Shown here piece by piece: positions 15,626 to 24,461 of a stretch of DNA of 64,000 bases. Source of the stretch: Erwinia sp. SLM-02 (lineage in GTDB: Bacteria > Pseudomonadota > Gammaproteobacteria > Enterobacterales > Enterobacteriaceae); NCBI RefSeq assembly GCF_037450285.1, contig NZ_JAQISN010000001.1:2108001-2172000 (forward strand). Direction: 5' to 3'. How positions within the stretch are numbered: the stretch's first letter is position 1; every line of letters begins with the position of its first letter. A model generated the notes under the pieces. It had not been told where the DNA came from. It did not search any database and was given only the letters and a program-made list of their open reading frames with translations. The translations under genes were made by a program, and so were the position numbers.

Positions 15626-17062
15626 ATGTCCGAGATAACCGCAACACCTTCTCGTGCCACCTCCCCTTACCGGGCGCTGTTGGCTCCCGGCATCGCTCAG
15701 GCGCTGATCGCCCTGGACTACGCCATTGTCTACGTTGCCTTGCCCACGCTGGCACAGCGGCTGAACCTTTCCACCAGTGAGATGCAGTGGGTGGTTTCTC
15801 TCTATGGCCTGACGTTTGCCGCCCTGCTGCTCAGTGGCGGCGCGCTCTGCGACCGGCTGGGCGCACGGCGGATGTTTATCGCTGGCATGGTATTGTTTTT
15901 ATTTGCTTCGCTGCTGGGTGGACTGGCGCAGAACGGCGCTCTGTTACTCACCGCTCGCGGGGGTCAGGGGATCGCCGCCGCGCTGCTGCAGCCGGCGGTA
16001 CTCGCCCTGATGGCCCAGCGTTTCAGCGGGGATTCGCATCGCCGCGCGCTGGCGATCTGGAGCGCCATCGGCGCATCGGGGCTGGTTGCCGGGGTGATCC
16101 TCGGCGGTGCGCTGACCGCGCTGAGCTGGCGGGCAATCTTCTTTATCAACCTGCCGCCGGGGCTGCTGGCGCTATGGCTGATCAGACGACACTTTTTACC
16201 CGCAGGCATGCAGGTCGGCCTGGCGGGCTTAAAGACGGGGCCGGGCGTAAACTCAAGCGGTCATTCAGCAGAACCCAAACGCAGGCCGATCTTCCGGTTG
16301 CTTCATGGCGGCGGCGCACTTATCGGCTGTGCGGCGGCGGGCGCGCTGGTGTGGGCATTAACGCGCTTCGCGGAAAACGGTTCGGCGGATTTCCTCGCTA
16401 ACCGGCTGGCGGCGGCGATGCTGCTGCTGTTTATTCTGCACGAGCGCTATGCGCCGCGGCCGCTGCTGTCGCGAGCGCTGCGCAGCCTGCCGGGGTTGCA
16501 AACGGGTTGGCTCAGCAGCGCCTGCTATATGGCGAGCGTCGGCAGCCAGTTTTTCGCCATGACCCTGCTGTGGCAGCAGAGCCAGCATCTGGATGCCGTC
16601 ACCACCGGGCTGCTGTTTACGCCGCTGGCGCTGCTGATTGTGCTCGGTAATGCAATTTACAGCAGGCTGAGCGCCCGCTTTTCCGGTACGCAGCTGCTGA
16701 TGGCGGGATTTGCCGCAGCCGGGCTGGGGCTGTGGCTGCTTTCCATAAATCTGACCGATTCGCTTTCACTGCCGCTAATTGGCGGGATCGCCCTGAGCGG
16801 GCTGGGGCACGGGCTGATTTATCCGGCGATGTTTGCCGTCGGACTGTGCGCCGTTCCCGAGCAGCAGCAGGGCCGCGCCAGTGCGCTGATCGTCACCAGC
16901 CAGTATGTTGCCGGGGCGATAACGCTGGCGGTGATAGCGGTGCTGCTCGGCACGCAGCCGGATGTTGCCGCCTGGCAAGCGGTCTTTCGGGGTCTGAGCG
17001 GCGCGGCACTGATCGGGATGCTCGTTGCGCTTTGTGCCGCTCGTTCCCCAGAAAAGAGCTAA
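15626..17062 (+). CDS. MFS efflux transporter, DHA2 type
   Basis: A 478-residue inner-membrane protein with about 14 hydrophobic segments. The start (GIAQALIALDYAIVYVALPT) and the motifs LYGLTFAALLLSGGALCDRLGAR-type loop and GQGIAAALLQPAVLALMAQRF place it in the 14-helix drug:H+ antiporter group. AGGAAAAATTC precedes the ATG. Its stop codon overlaps that of the convergent hydrolase gene (17059-17062). Substrate unknown; likely regulated by the divergent LysR gene. Confidence 0.88.
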   Translation: MSEITATPSRATSPYRALLAPGIAQALIALDYAIVYVALPTLAQRLNLSTSEMQWVVSLYGLTFAALLLSGGALCDRLGARRMFIAGMVLFLFASLLGGLAQNGALLLTARGGQGIAAALLQPAVLALMAQRFSGDSHRRALAIWSAIGASGLVAGVILGGALTALSWRAIFFINLPPGLLALWLIRRHFLPAGMQVGLAGLKTGPGVNSSGHSAEPKRRPIFRLLHGGGALIGCAAAGALVWALTRFAENGSADFLANRLAAAMLLLFILHERYAPRPLLSRALRSLPGLQTGWLSSACYMASVGSQFFAMTLLWQQSQHLDAVTTGLLFTPLALLIVLGNAIYSRLSARFSGTQLLMAGFAAAGLGLWLLSINLTDSLSLPLIGGIALSGLGHGLIYPAMFAVGLCAVPEQQQGRASALIVTSQYVAGAITLAVIAVLLGTQPDVAAWQAVFRGLSGAALIGMLVALCAARSPEKS

Positions 17063-17997
17063 TCCCTGGCCAGCCCCTTAGCGGCAGGCTTTATGTTCAT
17101 CAGGAAGTGATGAATGAAAGGATGGGCGACAAAGATACAGGCCAGATGTGATGCCTGTTCGATCGACTGGAACGCCAGCCTGGCATTTTCGGCCCGGGAC
17201 ACTAACTCGCCCAGCGCGTGCGGGCTGATAATCTCATCCTGCGCAGCGGCCAGTATTAACGTCGCTATCGGCAGCGCCGCCAGCTGTCTGCCTGGATGAC
17301 GCGGCGTCAGGGCATTGGCCATATTCACGCTGTAGTGGCGGACCAGACCCGCAGGCGGTTCCGCTAACGCATCGGGAAAGTGCAAACTGACGGCGCGGCG
17401 CTGGCCCACCAGCCTGCCACCGCTGAGCGCATTAACCACAAAAGGCCACTGCCGCACGCGGGCAAACGGCCATGTCGTTTTTTTAGCCGTACCGGAAAAC
17501 GGCCCCAGCTCGGGAGCCAGCAGAACTAGGCTGTCCGCCCGTTCGGTGAAGGGATAAAGCGTGAAGTAGTTCAGCAGCATCCCGGCTCCGCTGGAGTGCC
17601 CCAGCAAATGGCGACGTGCGTTGGGAAAAAGACGGCGCATTTCGGCCAGCAGCCGATCAACATCTCGCCAGACACACGCTGGTCGTTCCACCGTGCCGCG
17701 CTCGCCCGTGGAGTAACCGTGCCCACGAATATCGACCAGGCAGACGGCAACAGAGCCATACTCGCAGAGCTGGCGGGCAAGGATGTCGTACCCGGCATCG
17801 CCGCTGACCCCACCACCGTGATAAATGACGACGACCTCGACGGGCTCTTCACTCTGACGATAAAGCCGGTAGTACAGCCCTTCAACCGTGCCTGTGATTA
17901 TCGATGCCGTATCGGTCAGGCTCGTACGGAGCGAATTCGTTTGTGCAAGATAGTCTTTAAAATCAATCACACGGCAGCTTCCTGGCGGTTTGTCCAT
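17059..17997 (-). CDS. Alpha/beta hydrolase (lysophospholipase-like)
   Basis: A 312-residue alpha/beta-hydrolase of the serine aminopeptidase / monoacylglycerol lipase type. Visible are YHGGG (59-63), DIRGHGYSTG (89-98), the nucleophile elbow GHSSG (133-137, Ser135) and a late histidine in EQASHLA. Substrate unknown. The frame is open to 18159; I start at the ATG at 17997 because the upstream part is arginine-rich and unlike the family. It converges on the MFS gene with overlapping stops. Confidence 0.8.
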   Translation of the reverse strand: MDKPPGSCRVIDFKDYLAQTNSLRTSLTDTASIITGTVEGLYYRLYRQSEEPVEVVVIYHGGGVSGDAGYDILARQLCEYGSVAVCLVDIRGHGYSTGERGTVERPACVWRDVDRLLAEMRRLFPNARRHLLGHSSGAGMLLNYFTLYPFTERADSLVLLAPELGPFSGTAKKTTWPFARVRQWPFVVNALSGGRLVGQRRAVSLHFPDALAEPPAGLVRHYSVNMANALTPRHPGRQLAALPIATLILAAAQDEIISPHALGELVSRAENARLAFQSIEQASHLACIFVAHPFIHHFLMNIKPAAKGLARD

Positions 17998-18148
17998 TTT
18001 CGCCGTCAGCATGGCAGAAGCAGAAGCCAGCGTAAACCTCGGCGGTCGCGATCCGGCCCTGCACCTTCCAGAGTCAGACCGCGCCTGCAGGCTTATCGCC
18101 GACAGGGGCTGGCAGACAGCGCCGCACCACCTTCGTTTTTCAACACCT

Positions 18149-19378
18149 TTAAACCGCATTCCGCCGCTGGCTTAAGGCATAGAACAGCACCACCACGAAG
18201 CACAGCAGCGGCAGGCCGTATGATACGGCGGTGCTGAGCCGGTCGGAAATCAGCCCCATAAAGTAAGGCATGATCGCCCCGCCGACGATGGCCATAATCA
18301 TAAATGAGCTGGCCTGCTTGGTGGCATTGCCGAGGTTTTTCACCCCCATGGCAAAGATGGTTGGGAACATGGTGGACATAAAGAAGAAGATCGCCACCAG
18401 CGCCACCACCGAGACATCGCCCATTCCCAGCATCACCACGCCGCAGAGCACGATATTGATTGCCGCATAGCCGGCAAGGATCAGCGCCGGTGCCACGCGG
18501 CCCATCAGCCAGGTGGAGAAGAAGCGGCCCAGCATAAAGCAGATCATCGCCACCGAGAGCATGTAGGACGCGCTCTGATTGGTCACGCCGTGCCAGTGCT
18601 CGGTGGCGTAGTTGATAAAGAAGGCGCCCACGCCCACCTGCGCCGCCACGTAGAAGAACTGCGCGATCACCCCGCCGACGAAGTGTTTGTGCTGCCACAG
18701 CGAAGTCCCGGCGTGCTGAGCCGCCGCCTCTTCCGACTCGCGGATGTCCGGCAGCGCGGTGCGCTTGAACAGGAAGGCGATGCCGATCACCACGCAGGCA
18801 ATCGCCACGTAGGTCATTTTCACCGTGTCCTGCGCTTCTTCCGCCGTGGTCTGGGAGAAGAACAGCGTTCCGCCGATCATCGGGCCGACAAACTGCCCCA
18901 GGCCGTTAAACGACTGTGCCAGATTGAGTCGACGCTCCGCCCCGTTCGGGTCGCCCAGCACGGTGGCGTAGGGGTTAGCCGCCGTTTCCAGGCAGCCCAG
19001 CCCGCAGGCCAGCACGAACAGCGCAAACAGGAACATCATAAAATTGTTCACCATCGCCGCAGGCACAAACAGCAGCGCACCAACGGCATACAGCATCAGA
19101 CCGGCAAGAATACCGGCTTTATAGCCCCGGCGGCTCATAAAGTAGCCCGCCGGCATCGCCACCAGGAAGTAGGCACCGAAGTACGCTCCCTGTAGCAGCC
19201 CGGACTGCGCTTTGGTCACGTGCAGCGTTTCCTGAAAGTGCTTGTTCAGGACGTCAAGCAGGCCGTATGACACGCCCCACATAAAAAACAGCGTGGTGAT
19301 CAGCATAAACGCCCAGCGCACACTGACGCTGCCGCTGCTCCCGATGCCTGAAGACATCCGGATTCTTTCTGTAGACAT
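18149..19378 (-). CDS. fucP: L-fucose:H+ symporter, FucP type
   Basis: A 409-residue MFS permease of the FHS/FucP family with twelve hydrophobic segments. Family features are TTLFFMWGVSYGLLDVLNKHF, GAYFGAYFLVAMPAGY and ETAANPYATVLG. I start at the ATG at 19378 with CGAGGAT upstream. It is the last gene of the six-enzyme cluster on this strand, so it most likely imports L-fucose, though L-galactose or D-arabinose are possible. E. coli FucP is 438 aa; this shorter form is like those found with non-phosphorylating pathways. Confidence 0.88.
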   Translation of the reverse strand: MSTERIRMSSGIGSSGSVSVRWAFMLITTLFFMWGVSYGLLDVLNKHFQETLHVTKAQSGLLQGAYFGAYFLVAMPAGYFMSRRGYKAGILAGLMLYAVGALLFVPAAMVNNFMMFLFALFVLACGLGCLETAANPYATVLGDPNGAERRLNLAQSFNGLGQFVGPMIGGTLFFSQTTAEEAQDTVKMTYVAIACVVIGIAFLFKRTALPDIRESEEAAAQHAGTSLWQHKHFVGGVIAQFFYVAAQVGVGAFFINYATEHWHGVTNQSASYMLSVAMICFMLGRFFSTWLMGRVAPALILAGYAAINIVLCGVVMLGMGDVSVVALVAIFFFMSTMFPTIFAMGVKNLGNATKQASSFMIMAIVGGAIMPYFMGLISDRLSTAVSYGLPLLCFVVVLFYALSQRRNAV

Positions 19379-19419
19379 AGTTATATCCTCGTAGCGTACT
19401 GGTAGGGAGGTAAGAGTTT

Positions 19420-19770
19420 TTATTGGTCCTGCAAAGAGAATATTCGCGCCATCGCCACCCATTTCTCGCCGCTGGCGGTCCACGGGGTCGGCTTCTGGAA
19501 TTGCCACATCTGTTCTTCCCATCGCTGGATAATCGGGTTGCTCAGCGATGCCTGATTAAAACGTTCTCCGTCAAAGCGTTCGTCCACCTCCAGAATCATA
19601 AATAGCCGGGTGCCGAGGCGATAAATCTCCATATCGACCACCCCGTGCTGCCGGATGTGCGCGGCCACCTCCGGCCAGATGCGCTGATGCAGCCGCTGGT
19701 ATTCGGCGATTTTTTCTTCGCTGTCCACCAGGTCCAGCGCCTGGCAGAACCGCTGCGTGCGGCCGCTCAC
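19420..19770 (-). CDS. Sugar mutarotase, RhaM family
   Basis: A 116-residue protein of the L-rhamnose mutarotase family, with EYQRLHQRIWPEV near the N-terminus (catalytic-type His28), VDMEIYRLGTRLFMILEV and a tryptophan-rich end. In this context it probably interconverts the anomers of L-fucose for the dehydrogenase. It starts with GTG whose bases overlap the TGA of the upstream SDR (GTGA), which indicates translational coupling. Confidence 0.88.
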   Translation of the reverse strand: MSGRTQRFCQALDLVDSEEKIAEYQRLHQRIWPEVAAHIRQHGVVDMEIYRLGTRLFMILEVDERFDGERFNQASLSNPIIQRWEEQMWQFQKPTPWTASGEKWVAMARIFSLQDQ

Positions 19771-20543
19771 AGCAGCGCCCGGTCAAGATGCAGATAGCCG
19801 CCATCCACGCTCAGCCATTCGCCGGTGGTGTGCGAGGCGCGCGGCGACAGCAGAAACACCACGGTGTTGGCAATCTCTTCCGGCGTGGTCATGCGTTTAC
19901 CCAGCGGAATACGTTGATTGATTTTTTCCAGCTGGGCGGCGGGATCGTCGAAGCTGGCGATCCACTGTTCGTACAGCGGGGTCATCACCTCGGCCGGAAC
20001 CACCGCATTCACCCGCACGCCGCTTTCGCGCAGGGACACCGCCCATTCGCGGGTCAGCGACAGAACCGCCCCCTTCGCCGCACAGTAGCCGCTGGTGCCG
20101 CCCTGCCCGCTGAGCGCGGTTTTGGAGGCGATGTTCACCACCGCGCCGCGGCTGCTTTCCAGCGCCTGCTGGCAGAAGTGCATCATCTGATAGTAATGAA
20201 TCAGATTTTTCTCCAGCGAGGAGACAAACGCCGCCCGCCCGGCCTCCAGCCCCACGCCGTCGTTCACCCCGGCGTTGTTGACCAGCGCATCCACGCGTCC
20301 GAAGCGCTGCATCACCCGCGCTACCGCCGTGCGGCAGTTCTCTTCATCACACAGATCGGCGATCACCGTTTCCAGCGCGGGCTGCAGGCGCCTAAGTTCC
20401 GCCAGCCAGATTTCATCCGGCATACGGTTAGTGACAATCACTGGAATCGCCCCCTCCTCCGCCAGTAGCCTTGATATTGCCGCCCCGATCCCGGAGCCAC
20501 CGCCGGTGACAATCACCACTTTATCGTTTAAAAACAGATCCAC
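19767..20543 (-). CDS. L-fucose dehydrogenase (SDR)
   Basis: A 258-residue short-chain dehydrogenase with TGGGSGIG (13-20), NNAG (89-92), Ser140 and the catalytic pair Tyr153/Lys157. The stretches NAGVNDGVGLEAGR, EKNLIHYYQM and TGEWLSVDGGYLHLDRAL match the L-fucose dehydrogenases described from Burkholderia, which oxidise L-fucose to L-fucono-lactone with NAD(P). I start at GTG 20543 because GGAGG lies just upstream; this overlaps the 3' end of the lactonase gene by 23 bp. Confidence 0.87.
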   Translation of the reverse strand: MDLFLNDKVVIVTGGGSGIGAAISRLLAEEGAIPVIVTNRMPDEIWLAELRRLQPALETVIADLCDEENCRTAVARVMQRFGRVDALVNNAGVNDGVGLEAGRAAFVSSLEKNLIHYYQMMHFCQQALESSRGAVVNIASKTALSGQGGTSGYCAAKGAVLSLTREWAVSLRESGVRVNAVVPAEVMTPLYEQWIASFDDPAAQLEKINQRIPLGKRMTTPEEIANTVVFLLSPRASHTTGEWLSVDGGYLHLDRALL

Positions 20544-21378
20544 TTTCGCCTCCTGTCGGGCCATATACGCCGGCCGCGGTTGTTCCCCAAATCTGCGCCT
20601 GTTCGTCCAGTGAGAGGGCATCCGTTGCACCCTCCAGCAGCTGGCTGACCTCGTCGTATTCCGCGGCCAGCAGGCACACCGGCCAGTCGGAACCGAACAT
20701 CAGGCGCTGCGAGCCAAACCGCGCCAGCGCTTCCTCAATAAACGGGCGCAGCTGCGCCGCGCTCCACTGCCCCTCAGGGACTTCCGTCACCAGCCCGGAC
20801 AGCTTGCAGACCACGTGCGGCATCGCCGCCAGCCCGGCGACCTGCTCGCCCCAGGCTTTGGCTCCCCGGGCAATATCGGGTTTGCCCAGATGATCCAGCA
20901 CCAGCCAGTGCCGATCGTGCCGCGCGGCAAATGCGGCTAACTCCGGCAGATGCCGCCAGGTCACCAGCATGTCCCAGACGTAGCCCCGCCGCTGCAGCTC
21001 GCGCATCCCGGCAGCGACCGCAGGCAGACGCAGCCAGCCGGCCGGATCCGGCTCGTCCTGCACCAGATGGCGGAAGCCGCGCAGGCGCGGATGGCGCAGC
21101 GAATCCAGCTGACGGGCCAGGTCGGCGGCGGTGATATCCACCCAGCCCACTACCCCATCCGCTTCGCCTCGCGTGTCCGCCCACCGCAGCAGCTGCGCCG
21201 TCTCGTCCAGGCTCTGCCGCGCCTGCACGGTAATCGCACCGTCAAACTCCCGCCCCGCCAGCAGCGGCGTCAGATCGTCCGGCAGAAAGTCCTGCCGCAG
21301 CCGCGCCATCTCCTCGTCGATCCACGGAAAATCCGCCGCCCGATAGCGCCAGTAGTGCTGATGGGCATCGATGCGCAC
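20521..21378 (-). CDS. L-fuconolactonase (amidohydrolase family)
   Basis: A 285-residue amidohydrolase-fold lactonase that opens L-fucono-1,4/1,5-lactone to L-fuconate. Metal-site motifs are DAHQHYW at residues 4-10, LDHLGKP and FGSDWPV. I start at the GTG at 21378, preceded by GGGAGC and only 2 bp after the end of the dehydratase gene. The last residues run into the SDR gene, giving a coupled overlap. Assignment rests on family plus operon context. Confidence 0.87.
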   Translation of the reverse strand: MRIDAHQHYWRYRAADFPWIDEEMARLRQDFLPDDLTPLLAGREFDGAITVQARQSLDETAQLLRWADTRGEADGVVGWVDITAADLARQLDSLRHPRLRGFRHLVQDEPDPAGWLRLPAVAAGMRELQRRGYVWDMLVTWRHLPELAAFAARHDRHWLVLDHLGKPDIARGAKAWGEQVAGLAAMPHVVCKLSGLVTEVPEGQWSAAQLRPFIEEALARFGSQRLMFGSDWPVCLLAAEYDEVSQLLEGATDALSLDEQAQIWGTTAAGVYGPTGGESGSVFKR

Positions 21379-21380
21379 CG

Positions 21381-22667
21381 TTATGCTCCCTCGCCGTGAA
21401 AGCGATACTGCGCCAGCGAGGCAGGATGCATTTCGATGGAAAAGCCCGGCGCCGTCGGCGGCATATAGGCCGCGCCGCGGATTTCGCACGGATGCAGGAA
21501 GTGCTCGTGCAGATGGTCGACAAACTCAATCACCCGCCCTTCATGCGTCCCGGCGATGCAGACGAAATCAATCATCGACAGGTGCTGAACGTATTCGCAC
21601 AGCCCGACGCCGCCCGCGTGCGGGCAGACCGGCAGGCCGTATTTCGCCGCCATCAGCATCACCGCCAGCACCTCATTCACTCCGCCGAGGCGGCAGGCAT
21701 CGATCTGCACCACGTCGATGGCTTCGCGCATGATGAACTGCTTAAACAGAATGCGGTTCTGGCACATTTCGCCGGTGGCGACCTTAATCGGATGCACCCC
21801 CTCGCGGATGCGGCGATGCCCTTCCACATCGTCGGGGCTGGTCGGCTCTTCGATAAACCACGGCTCGGCAAACGCCAACTCCTTCACCCAGTCCACCGCG
21901 TCGTTGACCTCCCACACCTGATTGGCATCGATCATCAGCTGGCGGTGCGGGCCGAGCACGTCGCGGGCAATCGCCACGCGACGCTTATCGTCGGCAAGGT
22001 CGCGGCCCACCTTGAGCTTGATATGCGAGAAGCCCGCGTCCACCGCTTCCTGGCACAGGCGGCGCAGCTTGTCGTCGTCGTAGCCCAGCCAGCCCGCCGA
22101 CGTGGTGTAGCAGGGATAGCCGTTATTCTGCAGATCGGCGATGCGCTGTGCTTTACCCGACTCGCGGGTAGCCAGCAGATCCAGCGCCTCGGCCGGGGTG
22201 ATGCAGTCGGTCAGGTAGCGGAAATCGATGCAGCGCACCAGCTCCTGCGGTGACATATCGGCCACCAGCCGCCATAGTGGTTTCTGTTCCGATTTGGCCC
22301 ACAGATCCCAGACGGCGTTGACCACCGCTCCGGTCGCCAGGTGCATCGCGCCTTTATCCGGGCCGATCCAGCGCAGCTGGCTGTCGCCGGTGATCTCCCG
22401 CCAGAACTGCCCCATGTCGGCGGTGATATCCGCCAGCCGACGCCCCACCAGCAGGTGCTGCATGGCGCGGATCGCCGCACAGCAGATCTCATTGCCGCGA
22501 CCAATGGTGAAGGTGAGTCCGTGGCCGCTCAGCGCCGGGTTATCGGTTTCGATAATCACATACGCGGCGGAGTAGTCCGGGTCCGGGTTCATCGCGTCCG
22601 AGCCGTCAAGGTGCTGCGAGGTCGGGAAGCGGATATCTTCTACGCGCAGGGCGGTTAATGTGGTCAC
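21381..22667 (-). CDS. L-fuconate dehydratase (enolase superfamily)
   Basis: A 428-residue mandelate-racemase subgroup enzyme that dehydrates L-fuconate to 2-keto-3-deoxy-L-fuconate. Visible active-site elements are KLK (Lys217, Lys219), metal ligands Asp247 in DANQ, Glu273 in EEPTSPDD and Glu300, Asp323, and His350 in PHAGGVGLCEYVQHL. Spacing agrees with the characterised Xanthomonas fuconate dehydratase, offset by one. The start is GTG at 22667, overlapping the TGA of the upstream hydrolase gene (GTGA). Confidence 0.93.
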   Translation of the reverse strand: MTTLTALRVEDIRFPTSQHLDGSDAMNPDPDYSAAYVIIETDNPALSGHGLTFTIGRGNEICCAAIRAMQHLLVGRRLADITADMGQFWREITGDSQLRWIGPDKGAMHLATGAVVNAVWDLWAKSEQKPLWRLVADMSPQELVRCIDFRYLTDCITPAEALDLLATRESGKAQRIADLQNNGYPCYTTSAGWLGYDDDKLRRLCQEAVDAGFSHIKLKVGRDLADDKRRVAIARDVLGPHRQLMIDANQVWEVNDAVDWVKELAFAEPWFIEEPTSPDDVEGHRRIREGVHPIKVATGEMCQNRILFKQFIMREAIDVVQIDACRLGGVNEVLAVMLMAAKYGLPVCPHAGGVGLCEYVQHLSMIDFVCIAGTHEGRVIEFVDHLHEHFLHPCEIRGAAYMPPTAPGFSIEMHPASLAQYRFHGEGA

Positions 22668-23512
22668 AGTGATTCTCCAACGGTGGTCTGACGCTGTTCA
22701 CCCAGCCCTTCGATGCCCAGGCGCATAATCTGGCCCGCACGTAAATACACCGGCGGGGTCTGGCCCAGCCCGACGCCCGGCGGCGTGCCGGTGGAAATCA
22801 CGTCGCCCGGCTGCAGGCTCATAAAACGGCTGAGGTAGCTGATAATCTGCGCCACGGTGAAAATCATCGTGCGCGTGTTGCCGTTCTGATAGCGATGCCC
22901 GTCCACCTCCAGCCACAGATTAAGCTGCTGCGGGTCGGCAATTTCATCGGCGGTGACCAGCCACGGGCCGATCGGGCCAAACGTGTCGCAGCCTTTGCCT
23001 TTGTCCCAGGTGCCGCCGCGTTCAAGCTGGTATTCCCGCTCGGAGATATCGTTAATCACACAGTAGCCCGCTACGTGACCCAGCGCGTCGTCCTCGCTGA
23101 TGTAGCTGCCGCCTTTACCGATCACCACGCCCAGCTCCACTTCCCAGTCGGTTTTCACCGAGCCGCGCGGGATGCGTACCGCATCGTTTGGCCCGACGAC
23201 CGAGCTGGTCCATTTGCTGAACACCACCGGCTCGGCGGGGATCGCCGCGCCGGTTTCCGCCGCGTGATCGGCGTAGTTGAGGCCGATGCAGATAAACTTG
23301 CCGATCCGCCCCACGCAGGCGCCAATCCGCGGCTCGCCGTCAATTTTCGGCAGGGTATGAACGGGCAAACGACGCAGTTTTTCCAGCGACTGCGGCAGCA
23401 GCACATCCCCGGCAATATCGTCCACATAGCCGGAGATATCACGCAGCGCGCCGGTTTCATCAACGAGGGCCGGGCGCTCCTGGCCGGGTTCACCAATACG
23501 AACTAATTTCAT
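22664..23512 (-). CDS. Fumarylacetoacetate-hydrolase family protein, probable 2,4-diketo-3-deoxy-L-fuconate hydrolase
   Basis: A 282-residue FAH-fold hydrolase. It has GLNYADHAAE, the metal-binding EVELGVVIGKGG, and the C-terminal GDVISTGTPPGVG typical of the family. In non-phosphorylating fucose pathways this enzyme cleaves the diketo acid to pyruvate and L-lactate. It follows the second SDR by about 14 bp and overlaps the dehydratase start by 4 bp. Confidence 0.9.
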   Translation of the reverse strand: MKLVRIGEPGQERPALVDETGALRDISGYVDDIAGDVLLPQSLEKLRRLPVHTLPKIDGEPRIGACVGRIGKFICIGLNYADHAAETGAAIPAEPVVFSKWTSSVVGPNDAVRIPRGSVKTDWEVELGVVIGKGGSYISEDDALGHVAGYCVINDISEREYQLERGGTWDKGKGCDTFGPIGPWLVTADEIADPQQLNLWLEVDGHRYQNGNTRTMIFTVAQIISYLSRFMSLQPGDVISTGTPPGVGLGQTPPVYLRAGQIMRLGIEGLGEQRQTTVGESL

Positions 23513-23526
23513 GCCGTGCTCCTTAA

Positions 23527-24267
23527 TTAATTGCTCCAGCCGCCGTCAATAATCTGTGCGGTTCCGGTGGTGTAGGCGCTGGCGTCGGAGGCCAGATAGG
23601 CGGCCAGCGCGGCGATCTCTTCGGCGCTGCCGATGCGGCCAATCGGCTGACGAGCCACGAAGGCGCGGTAGACTTCCTCTTCACTTTTGCCTTCCGCCTG
23701 CGCCTGTGCGGCGATGCGCTGGCGCAGCGAAGGCGAATCCACGGTGCCCGGGCAGATAGCGTTACAGCGGATGCCGTCGCCGATAAAATCCGCTGCGACC
23801 GAGCGCGTCAGGCCAATCACCGCCGCCTTGGTGGTGCTGTAGGCAAAACGGTTGGCCACGCCCTTCACGCTGGAAGCCACCGACGACATGTTGATAATTG
23901 ACCCTTTTTTCTGCGCCAGCATGGCCGGCAGAAATGCCTGGATCATATGGAACATCGCGGTAACGTTAAGATCCAATGCGAACTGCCACTCCTTCTCGCT
24001 GCACGCCAGCAGGCTGCCGCTGTGCACCACGCCCGCGCAGTTGAACAGCACGTCCAGCGTACCGATCTCCTCTGCCGCCCGGGCAATCGCCTGCCGGTCG
24101 GTCACGTCCAGCTGATACGGCGTAATGCCCGGCAGATCGTGCAGCGCGGAAAGCCGGATATCGCTGGCGATCACCTCGGCTCCGAGTTCGGCAAAATGCC
24201 GCGCGGTGGCCAGTCCGATCCCCTGCCCGGCGGCGGTAATCAGCACGCGTTTCCCCTGTAGGTTCAT
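23527..24267 (-). CDS. 2-keto-3-deoxy-L-fuconate dehydrogenase (SDR)
   Basis: A 246-residue short-chain dehydrogenase with the cofactor loop TAAGQGIG (11-18), NCAG (76-79), and catalytic Tyr143/Lys147. The motifs RCNAICPGTVDSPSL and ARQPIGRIG are shared with 2-keto-3-deoxy-L-fuconate dehydrogenases and human BDH2. It would oxidise the keto-deoxy acid to the diketo acid. First gene of the cluster, with a promoter/operator region of about 195 bp before the divergent regulator. Confidence 0.9.
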   Translation of the reverse strand: MNLQGKRVLITAAGQGIGLATARHFAELGAEVIASDIRLSALHDLPGITPYQLDVTDRQAIARAAEEIGTLDVLFNCAGVVHSGSLLACSEKEWQFALDLNVTAMFHMIQAFLPAMLAQKKGSIINMSSVASSVKGVANRFAYSTTKAAVIGLTRSVAADFIGDGIRCNAICPGTVDSPSLRQRIAAQAQAEGKSEEEVYRAFVARQPIGRIGSAEEIAALAAYLASDASAYTTGTAQIIDGGWSN

Positions 24268-24292
24268 TGCAACTCCTTTGGTATAATGATCT

Positions 24293-24324
24293 AATGGTCA
24301 GGCCATTGAGGGTAAACGTTTCCC
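24293..24324. promoter_or_regulatory. Candidate operators of the fucose cluster
   Basis: Two inverted repeats sit between the divergent fucose operon and its GntR regulator: AATGG-TCAGG-CCATT (24293-24307), which fits a FadR-subfamily site, and GGGTAAACGTTTCCC (24310-24324), a near-perfect palindrome. TTGACA at 24378-24383 may be the -35 box for the regulator gene. Confidence 0.55.
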
Positions 24325-24461
24325 TCACGTTGAGGGTCGTAAAAATACCGAAATGGCCGCAGAAGAATTACTTTTTATTGACATTTATGTAACATTGGCA
24401 AGTGTGATGTTGCTTTTTTGTGCACGCAGTCACTTAAATTTAATTTTCAGGTAAGCGCGAT

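Noticed and set aside
17596..18237. 213-residue plus-strand ORF opposite the alpha/beta hydrolase
   Set aside because: Shadow of the hydrolase gene, which has a GHSSG nucleophile elbow and other motifs.
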